Below are positions 8,590 through 17,291 of a DNA stretch of 64,000 nt, piece by piece. Within the stretch, counting starts at the first letter, position 1; every line of letters starts with the position of its first letter. Below the pieces are notes generated by a model that was not told the origin of the DNA, made no database searches, and worked only from the letters and a program-made list of their open reading frames with translations. Position numbers and translations under genes: made by a program. Source of the DNA: GWF2-33-9 sp964500435 (lineage in GTDB: Bacteria > Bacteroidota > Ignavibacteria > Kapaibacteriales > UBA2268); assembly GCA_964500435.1 (NCBI GenBank), contig CAZCNL010000006.1, positions 62,001-126,000 on the forward strand. Direction: 5' to 3'.

Positions 8590-10374
8590 ATGATAAAAGA
8601 AATTTCAAATTTTATTGAAAAAATACCTGAATATTATTTTACAGAGGGATTAGAACCTTCTGAAGGGTTGCATATTTGGATTAAGTTAGATGATAATGAA
8701 AATCTTGTTGAAATGAAAAGTTATATGGTAAAAACTTCTAAAAAGAAAAAAGAATTTTTTGAACTAATTTCTAGTAAATTAGTTCCGACAGATTTCCCAA
8801 ATGACTTAGTACTGAGAGAGTATTATTCTGGTTATATTACTATGAATAAGGTATTAGATCCAGCAAAAAAAATTCATTCATCAAGTCCTTTTGTCATTTG
8901 GTTCAAAAAACAAAATGTGACAGAAATTCAAAGTTTGCTTGAGGGATATTTTAAAAACACTAAAAAATATTATGAAGAAAAATATTATGATTTAATAAAC
9001 AAAACGGAATCCTTTTTACAAAATAATTTAAATAATCTATTAACAGAGGCATTCGAACATTTTAAGGATATAAAAATTAAGGATTATATTAAAATATACT
9101 TTGATGTTGATTTAGAAATTATAAAAAAAGGATATAAAAATTATTTAGGAAGTAAACTTTTTAATAAAGAAGACTATAACATAAATAATGATGAATATGG
9201 ATTAAGTGGATTTTTAAATGGTGATAATGTCAAAAAATTATTTTTAATGCATAAGACCTCTTTTTATAATGTTAATAATCATATAAGTAAAAGTGAAGCC
9301 TATAAACTTTATTTGTTCGAAAGGCTAATAAAAAACAAACCAAAAGCAAAGCTACCAAATCCACTTCCTATTTTTATTGATCAAGATGAACTCAATTCTA
9401 GAGTAGTTGAGTTATATAACAGAGATGGTGTTTTAAGTTTTCATGATATTTTTCATAAACTATTTGAAGAACATCAAAAAGATTTAACAAATTATTATTT
9501 GATCTTCTGGAGTAAAAAAGATGGTTTGACAATTCACGATTTGGATTTCGTATCAAGATTTAGATTTACTTTGGACAATTTCTTAATTGAAAATCTTTTT
9601 GAAATTAAGAATTCGTTCGATGGCAGAATAAAAAATGTCTTTCAATTTGAAACAGAAATTGTTCAAAAAATATTTAACAATGTGCTTATTCAGAAAACTA
9701 AAGATGTAGGAATTAATTTCAGGTACTTTGATGAAATTGAGTACAATTCAAAATATATGACCAAGACTACTCATATTAATGTATTAAAATATCGAAAAAG
9801 TTTCTATGATTTTATTTATAAGTCGAAGACGAACGCTATTACTCCTTTAATGTTTAATCAACTGATGTTGTCAACAATTATTGATGACATAAAACATCAT
9901 AACAATAAAAGTGGTTACAATACCACAGACTACAATATTAGAGAAAAACTAAATATTTATTTTTCATTAAATAAAAACTTTGGAGGTGAAGACATGGCTT
10001 CAAAAATTCCATTCCTTCGAGAAAAATTAAAAAAATTACTCGAAGAACCAGAAACACACGTTGAAACAGATGAAGAATTTGCTTTCAATGCGGGACAATT
10101 AATTTACTACATTTTATATCAAAGCGAAGCAGCAAACAAAACTCACTCTTTGCTCGAACCTTACATTACTAAGAACGAACTAACGTTATTCAAACTTGCA
10201 ATTACTCGAGGTATAGATCAATACAAGCATAAGCTACCATATGGAACAAAAAGATTTCAAAAGTTAGCAAGTGAAGTTTTAGGTTATGATTCTAAAACTA
10301 AAATTAAGGAACTTCTGCCAATTTTGCTTGCCGGTTATTTTTCAAATTCACTTTTATTTGAATCAACACATTAA
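8590..10374 (+). CDS. cas8b: Type I-B Cascade large subunit Cas8b (TM1802/Csh1 family)
   Basis: A 594-residue large subunit of the I-B effector complex, which recognises the PAM and recruits Cas3. The strongest family signal is C-terminal: NAGQLIYYILYQSEAANKTH and SLLEPYI, typical of the TM1802/Csh1 group. The N-terminal two thirds are divergent, as usual for Cas8. RBS GAGG precedes the ATG. The last 126 codons contain a separate strong ribosome-binding site and in-frame ATG, listed as cas11. Flanked by cas6 and cas7 with short gaps, which fixes the identity by context. Confidence 0.88.
   Translation: MIKEISNFIEKIPEYYFTEGLEPSEGLHIWIKLDDNENLVEMKSYMVKTSKKKKEFFELISSKLVPTDFPNDLVLREYYSGYITMNKVLDPAKKIHSSSPFVIWFKKQNVTEIQSLLEGYFKNTKKYYEEKYYDLINKTESFLQNNLNNLLTEAFEHFKDIKIKDYIKIYFDVDLEIIKKGYKNYLGSKLFNKEDYNINNDEYGLSGFLNGDNVKKLFLMHKTSFYNVNNHISKSEAYKLYLFERLIKNKPKAKLPNPLPIFIDQDELNSRVVELYNRDGVLSFHDIFHKLFEEHQKDLTNYYLIFWSKKDGLTIHDLDFVSRFRFTLDNFLIENLFEIKNSFDGRIKNVFQFETEIVQKIFNNVLIQKTKDVGINFRYFDEIEYNSKYMTKTTHINVLKYRKSFYDFIYKSKTNAITPLMFNQLMLSTIIDDIKHHNNKSGYNTTDYNIREKLNIYFSLNKNFGGEDMASKIPFLREKLKKLLEEPETHVETDEEFAFNAGQLIYYILYQSEAANKTHSLLEPYITKNELTLFKLAITRGIDQYKHKLPYGTKRFQKLASEVLGYDSKTKIKELLPILLAGYFSNSLLFESTH
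9994..10374 (+). CDS. cas11: Internally translated small subunit Cas11b within cas8b
   Basis: Inside cas8b, in the same frame, GGAGGTG (9982-9988) stands 5 nt before the ATG at 9994 (codon 469). It is the strongest Shine-Dalgarno sequence I see in the cas operon. Translation from there gives a 126-residue, mostly helical protein beginning MASKIPFLREKLKKL and sharing the Cas8b C-terminus. Independent translation of Cas11 from within the large-subunit gene is established for type I-B, I-C and I-D systems, and size and position fit. The separate product is inferred from the start signal. Confidence 0.75.
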   Translation: MASKIPFLREKLKKLLEEPETHVETDEEFAFNAGQLIYYILYQSEAANKTHSLLEPYITKNELTLFKLAITRGIDQYKHKLPYGTKRFQKLASEVLGYDSKTKIKELLPILLAGYFSNSLLFESTH

Positions 10375-10389
10375 AAAAAGGAGTAAAAA

Positions 10390-11358
10390 ATGTTAACAGA
10401 ATTCAAAAACCGAGTATTTGGTTCAGTAATTTTAAAGTCAATCAATTCCAATTTCAATGCAGACTTTACGCACCATCCAAGAACTTTACCAGATGGAGTT
10501 GTTTATTCTACTGATAAAGCATTGAAATTTGCAATTAAAGATTATTTCAGAAAATTGACAGGCATTGCCCCATTATTTTATGTCAAGAGACTAAATGACA
10601 ATTTGAATCCATATACATTAGATGAAACATATGAATTACTTTTCGGTGAATTTCCCAAAGATAAAGATGAAGTTAAAAGAAAAGTTGTTTTAAATCATCT
10701 ATTAAATTGTTTAGATATTAGATTGTTTGGTGCTACTTTCGCAGGGAAAGCTAATATTTCCATACACGGTCCAGTACAAATAAACCATGGTATTAATAAG
10801 TATTTTGAAAATGAGATTTATACTGAAGATATTCTATCTCCATTTAGAAATCCGGGTGAAGAAGGTTCTGATGAAAAGGGTATGTCCACCATTGGCAACC
10901 AAACTAACCTAAAAGAAGGTCATTATGTTTTCCATTTTTCAATTAATCCTAAGAACACTGAAGAATTTTATCAAATGGTAAATAACGGAAAAAATGATGA
11001 TGAAAAACTTTGTTTATCTAATGACGATATCAATAAACTGAAAGAAGCAATAAATAATTCTGTTACTGCTTTGGATTCATCAAGAAAGATAGGAACTGAA
11101 AATGAAGCCACGATATGGGTGCAATTGATAGAAAATTCAAAAAAAGTATTGCCAAGTTTTACTGAATTAATTTCAGTAACAAAAGAAAATGATATTTCAA
11201 TTATCGATTGTACAAAAGTTTCAGAGAATTTAAACTCAGTTGCAGCGGAAATTGAAAAAGTTGAAGTTTATTATAATCCTACTACAACAAAAATTGTTGG
11301 ATTAGATAAAAGTGATAAAATTAAACATTATCATATCTTAAATAATAATGAGTTATAA
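10390..11358 (+). CDS. cas7: Cascade backbone subunit Cas7 (type I-B, Csh2-like)
   Basis: A 322-residue Cas7, the RAMP-fold protein that polymerises along the crRNA. The N-terminus GSVILKSINSNFNADF followed by DKALKFAIKDYFRK is the first beta-alpha unit of the RRM fold in Csh2-like proteins. IHGPVQINHGIN and the GYHVF-like strand HYVFHFSINP follow the family layout. A clear RBS (AAAGGAG) lies upstream. Its 3' end overlaps the cas5 start by 11 nt if the first cas5 ATG is used. Identity rests on fold pattern plus operon position. Confidence 0.88.
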   Translation: MLTEFKNRVFGSVILKSINSNFNADFTHHPRTLPDGVVYSTDKALKFAIKDYFRKLTGIAPLFYVKRLNDNLNPYTLDETYELLFGEFPKDKDEVKRKVVLNHLLNCLDIRLFGATFAGKANISIHGPVQINHGINKYFENEIYTEDILSPFRNPGEEGSDEKGMSTIGNQTNLKEGHYVFHFSINPKNTEEFYQMVNNGKNDDEKLCLSNDDINKLKEAINNSVTALDSSRKIGTENEATIWVQLIENSKKVLPSFTELISVTKENDISIIDCTKVSENLNSVAAEIEKVEVYYNPTTTKIVGLDKSDKIKHYHILNNNEL

Positions 11359-12154
11359 TATGAGCATAGATGAAGCTAAAATTATTTCAGTTGATTTTTT
11401 TGCTTCTTTTGGATTCCTTAAAAAATTTGATATAAACGAAGATATTTATCTAACTTATAATTGTTTGCATAAACCGGCATTATTTGGAATTTTTGGTGCG
11501 ATTTTAGGTCTTGGTGGTTATTACCAAGCCTTTATCGATAAGAAAGGTTTGCCTGAATATTTTGAAAAATTATTCAATATCAATATTGGTATTGAACCAC
11601 TAAATTCGACTAATGGAAATTTTGCTAAAACTGTAATTATATATAATAATAGTGTCGGTTACGCAAGCAAAGAAGAAGGTGGAAATTTGATTATTAAAGA
11701 GCAAACTCTAATTTCTCCAAGATATCGAATTTATATTTTGTTAGAAAATGAATCTGCCTTAAATCTTTATAATCACCTGAAAAATAAAGAAGCAATTTAT
11801 ATTCCTTATCTTGGGAAAAATGATTTTCAACTTAATTGGGATGAAGTAAAGGAATACAAAACATTAGAACATAACCCAAATTCTACATATTCAATTAATT
11901 CAATTTTTTTAAAAGAAGAAATTGTTAAATCAAATATTCAAGAAAGTTTTTCTTTTAGTTTCAATAATGATAACATACAACCCTTTTTTATGTATTTCGA
12001 AAGACTCCCAATTGGGTTTAATCAAATTACAAAGAATTATGAGTTGGCAGAATTTGTTTATACAAACGCTGAATTTAAAAAGGAATTCAGATTGAAAAAT
12101 CTTTATCAAATTGAAGACGAAAATGGTGTTCAAAAAATAATCCAATTATTTTAA
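11348..12154 (+). CDS. cas5: Cascade subunit Cas5 (type I-B)
   Basis: A 268-residue Cas5, which caps the 5' handle of the crRNA in Cascade. The N-terminal ferredoxin-like part includes CLHKPALFGIFGAILGLGGY, a family-typical P-x-x-G-x-x-G-A-I-L-G segment. A second ATG at 11360 (MSIDEAKIIS) would avoid the overlap with cas7 and is an equally good start. The stop overlaps the cas3 start as TAATG, indicating translational coupling. Confidence 0.85.
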   Translation: MSYNMSIDEAKIISVDFFASFGFLKKFDINEDIYLTYNCLHKPALFGIFGAILGLGGYYQAFIDKKGLPEYFEKLFNINIGIEPLNSTNGNFAKTVIIYNNSVGYASKEEGGNLIIKEQTLISPRYRIYILLENESALNLYNHLKNKEAIYIPYLGKNDFQLNWDEVKEYKTLEHNPNSTYSINSIFLKEEIVKSNIQESFSFSFNNDNIQPFFMYFERLPIGFNQITKNYELAEFVYTNAEFKKEFRLKNLYQIEDENGVQKIIQLF

Positions 12155-14805
12155 TGAAATCGTTCAAAGAGATACAAAAAAACAACTATCTTTCATTATT
12201 CGAGTCGCTGAAAGACAGTGATAAATATTATGCTCATTTAAAAGATAGTCGAAAAGAGACTCTGTTAGAACATACCAATACTGTTATGAAATACTTCTAT
12301 AAAATTATAGAAGAAAACCAACTTGAAACTTTAATCGATAATTTAATAAGAAAAGACGCAACGAAAGTTACTCCAAATTCTGATGAAACATTATTCGATT
12401 TAATCAAGTTGATATTTGTGGGCACCATTTATTTTCACGATTTTGGTAAAATCAACGAAAACTTTCAAAGGGAAAAGATGATGAACTCATCTTTTCCCAA
12501 CGTTAATAATGGAATAGGAAGCGATCATTCTATTTTAAGTGCTTATTTGTTTTTGTCATATTTTTTTAAGAAAATATTTGGAAGTAATTTTTCAGATAAA
12601 GAGAATTACTATTTAATTACTTTTACTCTTTCACTTTCACACTCGATTTTGAAACATCATAGCAAATTATATGATGTATTTGACTATGAGTTAAATCAAA
12701 ATTTATATTCTAAATTAAATCATTATTATAACAGATTTTTTGAGGTTAATTTTTTAGAAATAGACTATTTTGAGAAAATACTTAATAAAAAAGATGGCTT
12801 TATTAACTTTAAATCAAATTATACCGATTCCTCAGCATTATTTATACTCCTAAAATTATGTTTCTCTTTACTTACTGCAGCTGATTATTTAGCTACAAAT
12901 GAATTTATGTTAGGCGTTGAAATAATTGATTTGGGTATACTTGATTCGGATTTGAAAACAAAAATTATAAAAGGAACTGAAGCAATTTCTTATAATAAAA
13001 ATTTAAATAAGAATTTAGAATACTTCAAGAACCTCGAATTTGACGAACTTCAAACATTTTCGAACGAAACACTTAATAAATTAAGGCAAAAATTATCAAC
13101 AGAAGTAACCACTAATTATAATTTTAACATAGATAAAAAGCTCTTTTACATTGAAGCACCAACTGGTAGCGGTAAAACAAATTTATCGATGCTGTTGATT
13201 TCTGAAATATTGAAAAAAAGAAATGATATAACTAAAATTTTCTATGTTTTTCCATTCATTTCATTGATAACTCAAAATATTTCACATTTCAAAGAAAATT
13301 TACAGTTAAATAATAATGAAATTATTCAAATCCACTCAAAAGCTTCATTTCAACGTTCATCATCTGATGATTATTATGGTGATTTAAAGAAAAATTATAT
13401 TGATGCATTATTTGTGAATTTCCCATTTGTTTTATTAAGTCATATCAAATTTTTTAATGCATTAACTTCGAATGATAAAGAAGATAATTATTTGTTGCAC
13501 CGTATTGCAAATTCAATTGTTATTATTGATGAGCTACAATCTTATAACCCATCAGAATGGGATAAAATTAGTTATTTAATCAATGAATATTCTGAATCCT
13601 TGAATATTACTTTTGTTTTAATGTCAGCAACTTTACCTAAAATTAGTAAACTAATTACAAAAAGTAGTTCTGATAATTTTGTCTATTTGGTTAAAAATAA
13701 AGAAAAGTATTTCAACAATCCAAATTTTGCCCAAAGAGTAACTTTCAATTTTGATTATTTGGACAAAAATTCATTCAATTTTTCAAATGAAAATCTTACA
13801 GAAATTGTTTTTAAACATTCCGAAGATTATTTTAATGAAAAACATAAAGTTCATACATTAGTAGAATTTACGACAAAAAAAGCCGCAAAATCTTTCTATG
13901 AATTTCTTGAAAAAGAAAATTATTTTCAAGAATATGAACTCGTTTTTATGGATGGGACTGTCTTGGAACCACGTCGACTTGAAATAATCAACTATTTAAA
14001 ATCAACCGAAAAATCAAATAAAATTATAATAGTTGCTACTCAAGTTATTGAAGCTGGACTGGATATTGATATGGATTTAGGCTTCAAAGATATTTCAATT
14101 TTAGATTCAGACGAACAATTTGCAGGTAGAATAAATAGAAATGCGTCGAAAAGTAATTCAGTAGTTTATCTTTTCAATACAAGCAATGCAAGATATGTTT
14201 ATAAAAATGATTTGCGTTTTGATGAGCAAAAGAAAATAGATAGAAATCTGTTGAATGAAATTCTTGAAACCAAAGATTTTGACAAATATTATTCTATGGT
14301 ATTTAACAATATTAATACATACTCCAACGATATTTTTGCAGAAAATATCCATAGTTTCATCAATTATATGAAGTTGTTGAATTATAATGAAGTAAAAGCA
14401 AAATTTAAATTAATCGATAGCAATACAATTTCAGTATTTGTCCCACTTTCAATTAACAAAGAACATTTTACCAAAAATGAAATGCAGTATATGATTGAAG
14501 CGAAAATAACAAATGAATTAGATTTAGAAATTAATGGTGAAAATGTCTTTGATTTTTATAAAAATTTAATAATAACAAAAAAAGAAAATAAAGATTTTTT
14601 GAAATTTAAAGCAGAGTCAAAAATTTTATCTTCAATAATGTCAAAATTTATATTTAATACCTATTTCAATCCCAAAGGAAACAACTCTTTATGGCATAAT
14701 TGTGAAGAAACTTTTGGTTATCTATACTTATCAAATTGGAGAAAAATATATTCCTATCGAAATGGATTACAACTAGATCAAGATGATGACTGGAATTTTA
14801 TTTAA
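12154..14805 (+). CDS. cas3: CRISPR nuclease-helicase Cas3 (HD + SF2)
   Basis: An 883-residue Cas3, recruited by Cascade to nick, unwind and degrade target DNA. An N-terminal HD nuclease has His40 (LLEHTNTV), the HD pair at 95-96 (YFHDFGKIN) and further histidines at SDHS (124-127) and LKHHSK. The SF2 helicase shows Walker A (EAPTGSGKT, about 334-342), a DELQ box (IIDELQS, D459), motif III (MSATLP), motif V (VATQVIEAGLDID) and motif VI (QFAGRINRNA, about 655). DELQ instead of DEAD/DECH is a tolerated variation in I-B Cas3. All catalytic motifs are present, so the enzyme looks functional. Confidence 0.95.
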   Translation: MKSFKEIQKNNYLSLFESLKDSDKYYAHLKDSRKETLLEHTNTVMKYFYKIIEENQLETLIDNLIRKDATKVTPNSDETLFDLIKLIFVGTIYFHDFGKINENFQREKMMNSSFPNVNNGIGSDHSILSAYLFLSYFFKKIFGSNFSDKENYYLITFTLSLSHSILKHHSKLYDVFDYELNQNLYSKLNHYYNRFFEVNFLEIDYFEKILNKKDGFINFKSNYTDSSALFILLKLCFSLLTAADYLATNEFMLGVEIIDLGILDSDLKTKIIKGTEAISYNKNLNKNLEYFKNLEFDELQTFSNETLNKLRQKLSTEVTTNYNFNIDKKLFYIEAPTGSGKTNLSMLLISEILKKRNDITKIFYVFPFISLITQNISHFKENLQLNNNEIIQIHSKASFQRSSSDDYYGDLKKNYIDALFVNFPFVLLSHIKFFNALTSNDKEDNYLLHRIANSIVIIDELQSYNPSEWDKISYLINEYSESLNITFVLMSATLPKISKLITKSSSDNFVYLVKNKEKYFNNPNFAQRVTFNFDYLDKNSFNFSNENLTEIVFKHSEDYFNEKHKVHTLVEFTTKKAAKSFYEFLEKENYFQEYELVFMDGTVLEPRRLEIINYLKSTEKSNKIIIVATQVIEAGLDIDMDLGFKDISILDSDEQFAGRINRNASKSNSVVYLFNTSNARYVYKNDLRFDEQKKIDRNLLNEILETKDFDKYYSMVFNNINTYSNDIFAENIHSFINYMKLLNYNEVKAKFKLIDSNTISVFVPLSINKEHFTKNEMQYMIEAKITNELDLEINGENVFDFYKNLIITKKENKDFLKFKAESKILSSIMSKFIFNTYFNPKGNNSLWHNCEETFGYLYLSNWRKIYSYRNGLQLDQDDDWNFI

Positions 14806-14825
14806 TATAATACCAAAACTTTAAA

Positions 14826-15326
14826 ATGAAAATAACGGGGACACATATAAGTTATTTTTTTCATTGTGAAAGGCACCTTTGGCTTTTTGCAAATTCAATA
14901 AATATGGAACAAAACTCAGACACGGTTGAGATAGGACGATTCATTTCAGAATCAACTTACGAACGCCAAAAACATGAAATTCATTACGAAGACGAAAACT
15001 TTGAAATTTCAATTGATTTTTTCGATAATAAGAATAATATTATTCACGAAGTAAAAAAATCCAACAAAATGGAAGAAACTCATTTATGGCAAGTAAGATT
15101 TTACATCTATGTGCTTGATAAAATCGGCTTTAATAATGTTAGCGGAGAAATAGATTATCCATTATTAAAGCAAAAAGTCATTGTAAAACTAAATGAAAAA
15201 GACAAAATCAAATTAATTGAATACATTGAAAAAATTAAAGAAATAATTATTGCCGCCGAACCTCCGAAAATCATAAATATGCCTTTTTGCAAAAGTTGTA
15301 GTTATTATGAATTTTGCTATATATAA
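14826..15326 (+). CDS. cas4: Adaptation exonuclease Cas4
   Basis: A 166-residue Cas4 of the RecB-like PD-(D/E)xK family with an iron-sulfur cluster. Visible residues are Cys14 and the C-terminal triad Cys155, Cys158, Cys164 (4Fe-4S ligands). Asp64, then Glu75-x-Lys77 in HEVKKS, and Gln89 in LWQVRFY form the nuclease site. With Cas1-Cas2 it selects PAM-containing prespacers, trims them and sets their orientation. It lies between cas3 and cas1 with gaps of 20 and 12 nt. Nothing appears truncated. Confidence 0.93.
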   Translation: MKITGTHISYFFHCERHLWLFANSINMEQNSDTVEIGRFISESTYERQKHEIHYEDENFEISIDFFDNKNNIIHEVKKSNKMEETHLWQVRFYIYVLDKIGFNNVSGEIDYPLLKQKVIVKLNEKDKIKLIEYIEKIKEIIIAAEPPKIINMPFCKSCSYYEFCYI

Positions 15327-15338
15327 ATTAAAATATTT

Positions 15339-16412
15339 ATGAAAAGAGTATTTTATATATTTACACCAGGTCAGTTAAGAAGGAAAGATAACACTATTTT
15401 TTTTATTCCATACAAAGATTACGAATATCAAGAAGATGAAAATTACCAGGATTCAATTTTATTAACAACAAACATTGAAAATGAAGAATCCTATCCAAGA
15501 GATAAGATCGTCATACCAATACAAGAAATCGATGCATTTTCAATAATGACCGAAGTTAGTTTTAATAACAAATTTATTGATTTTTGCACACAAAATAAAA
15601 TAATAATCCACTTCTACAATTATTTTGGTTATTATTCAGGGACATTTTACCCTCGAGATTATTTAATAAGCGGCAAATTATTAGTAAACCAAGTTCAAAA
15701 TTATACGAATAAAAAGAAACGAATTATACTCGCTCGTAAATTTGTTGAAGGAGCAACTTATAATATCTTAAAAAATTTAAAATATTACAATAATCGACAA
15801 GTAAATTTAGAAGAAGAAATAAGATTAATAGAAAATTTAACTTACGATATTAATAACATAAATGAAATTGCTGACTTAATGGGAACAGAAGGGAACATAC
15901 GAAAGATTTATTATTCAACATTTGAGAAAATAATCGGTAAAGAATTTTCAATTTTAACTCGACAATATCATCCACCAACAAACCCAATAAATGCTTTAAT
16001 TTCCTATATGAATTCACTTGTTTACACATCAGTCATTTCTGAAATATATCGGACACAATTAAACCCCACAATTTCTTATCTACATGAGCCTGGAGAAAGA
16101 AGATTTTCTCTGGCTTTAGACATAGCCGAAATATTCAAACCAATTTTTGCAGATAGAATTATTTTTAAAATTATTAATAATAAACAAATACAAAACAATG
16201 ATTTCGATAAAAAATTAAATGGAATTTATATTAAAGAATCAGCAAGAAAAACAATAGTAAAAGAATTTGACGATAAATTAAAAACCGTTATCAAACATAA
16301 AAAAATAAATCGAGAAATCAGTTATAGGCGTATTATCAGATTAGAATGCTATAAAATAATTAAACACATATTGGATGAAGTTGAGTATGAACCATTTAAA
16401 ATTTGGTGGTAA
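15339..16412 (+). CDS. cas1: CRISPR integrase Cas1
   Basis: A 357-residue Cas1, the catalytic subunit of the spacer integrase. The metal-binding residues are in place: Glu184 (MGTEGNIRK), His249 (YLHEPGERR) and the acidic pair Asp261/Glu264 (LALDIAEIFKP). The C-terminal helical domain signature NALISYMNSLVYT is clear. The stop is immediately followed by the cas2 ATG with zero spacing. The abundance of recent-looking and duplicated spacers in the array supports an active enzyme. Confidence 0.96.
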   Translation: MKRVFYIFTPGQLRRKDNTIFFIPYKDYEYQEDENYQDSILLTTNIENEESYPRDKIVIPIQEIDAFSIMTEVSFNNKFIDFCTQNKIIIHFYNYFGYYSGTFYPRDYLISGKLLVNQVQNYTNKKKRIILARKFVEGATYNILKNLKYYNNRQVNLEEEIRLIENLTYDINNINEIADLMGTEGNIRKIYYSTFEKIIGKEFSILTRQYHPPTNPINALISYMNSLVYTSVISEIYRTQLNPTISYLHEPGERRFSLALDIAEIFKPIFADRIIFKIINNKQIQNNDFDKKLNGIYIKESARKTIVKEFDDKLKTVIKHKKINREISYRRIIRLECYKIIKHILDEVEYEPFKIWW

Positions 16413-16679
16413 ATGTATTGTATTGTTGTTTATGATATCGGAGAAAAAAGAGTAGGTAAAATGTTAAAATTAACAAGACAATATTTTAGCTGGATCCAAA
16501 ATTCCGTTTTCGAGGGTGAAACAACAGAAGCAAGATTGGAAGAATTTTTACATAAATCAAAAAAAATAATCAATAAAGATGAGGATTCAATTATAATTTA
16601 TAAAATGAGCACAAATAAATACTTGACGAGACAAATGATTGGATTGGATAAAAGCAAGTTGACATCAAACTTTTTATAA
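16413..16679 (+). CDS. cas2: Cas2, structural partner of Cas1
   Basis: An 88-residue Cas2 that bridges two Cas1 dimers in the integration complex. The N-terminal strand MYCIVVYDIGEKRV carries the conserved Asp8. FSWIQNSVFEGE and SIIIYKM complete the ferredoxin-like fold. Directly abuts cas1 upstream and the CRISPR leader downstream. Length is typical. Confidence 0.94.
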   Translation: MYCIVVYDIGEKRVGKMLKLTRQYFSWIQNSVFEGETTEARLEEFLHKSKKIINKDEDSIIIYKMSTNKYLTRQMIGLDKSKLTSNFL

Positions 16680-16898
16680 GATTATAAAAGTTGAAAAATC
16701 GTCAACCACTTAAAAAGTATAAAGAAATTAAATAAAAAAAAATTAAAAGTTCCTTGAAAATAATATTGAAATATCGAATAGAGCGATATTTGTCAAGTAA
16801 CTAATAAAAAAACATAATTATAGGACGACGAAAAAATTTTTGTCAAAAAAGAAATAAAGCATTGATAAAATCGAAGAAAAATGCTTAATTTTGTCGGG
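16680..16898 (+). promoter_or_regulatory. CRISPR leader
   Basis: A 219-nt AT-rich segment between the cas2 stop and the first repeat, with no ORF. TAATTTTG at 16886-16893 matches the -7 consensus, and ATTG at 16861-16864 lies 21 bp upstream as a possible -33, so transcription would begin at about the first base of repeat 1. TTTGTC occurs at 16789, 16839 and 16890, spaced 50 and 51 bp. The first two copies extend to TTTGTCAA. These could be integration or host-factor sites. Its position next to cas2 and the near-uniform repeats at this end fix it as the leader end. Confidence 0.8.
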
Positions 16899-17191
16899 GT
16901 TACAATCGCACTATATTAGAATTGAAATTTGGATAACTGGCCATGATTGTTATACCAACTGGCGGTTACAATCGCACTATATTAGAATTGAAATGCCTGT
17001 ACTTACCTTTATCATATTAGAAATTGCTGCGTTACAATCGCACTATATTAGAATTGAAATTATTAGAAATTGCTGCCGACGGTGGGTCGGGTGGGTTACA
17101 ATCGCACTATATTAGAATTGAAATTTTGTTATGTAAATATTAGAAGCTTTAAAACATTTTGGTTACAATCGCACTATATTAGAATTGAAAT

Positions 17192-17291
17192 NNNNNNNNN
17201 NNNNNNNNNNNNNNNNNNNNNNNNNNNNNNNNNNNNNNNNNNNNNNNNNNNNNNNNNNNNNNNNNNNNNNNNNNNNNNNNNNNNNNNNNNN
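17192..17291. other. Assembly gap (100 N) in the array
   Basis: Exactly 100 N between the end of one repeat (17162-17191) and the start of another (17292). The round number indicates a placeholder, so the real number of spacers here is unknown. Confidence 0.99.

Noticed and set aside
16680..16898. A possible small RNA such as tracrRNA in the leader
   Set aside because: There is no anti-repeat. The system is type I-B with Cas6, which needs no tracrRNA.
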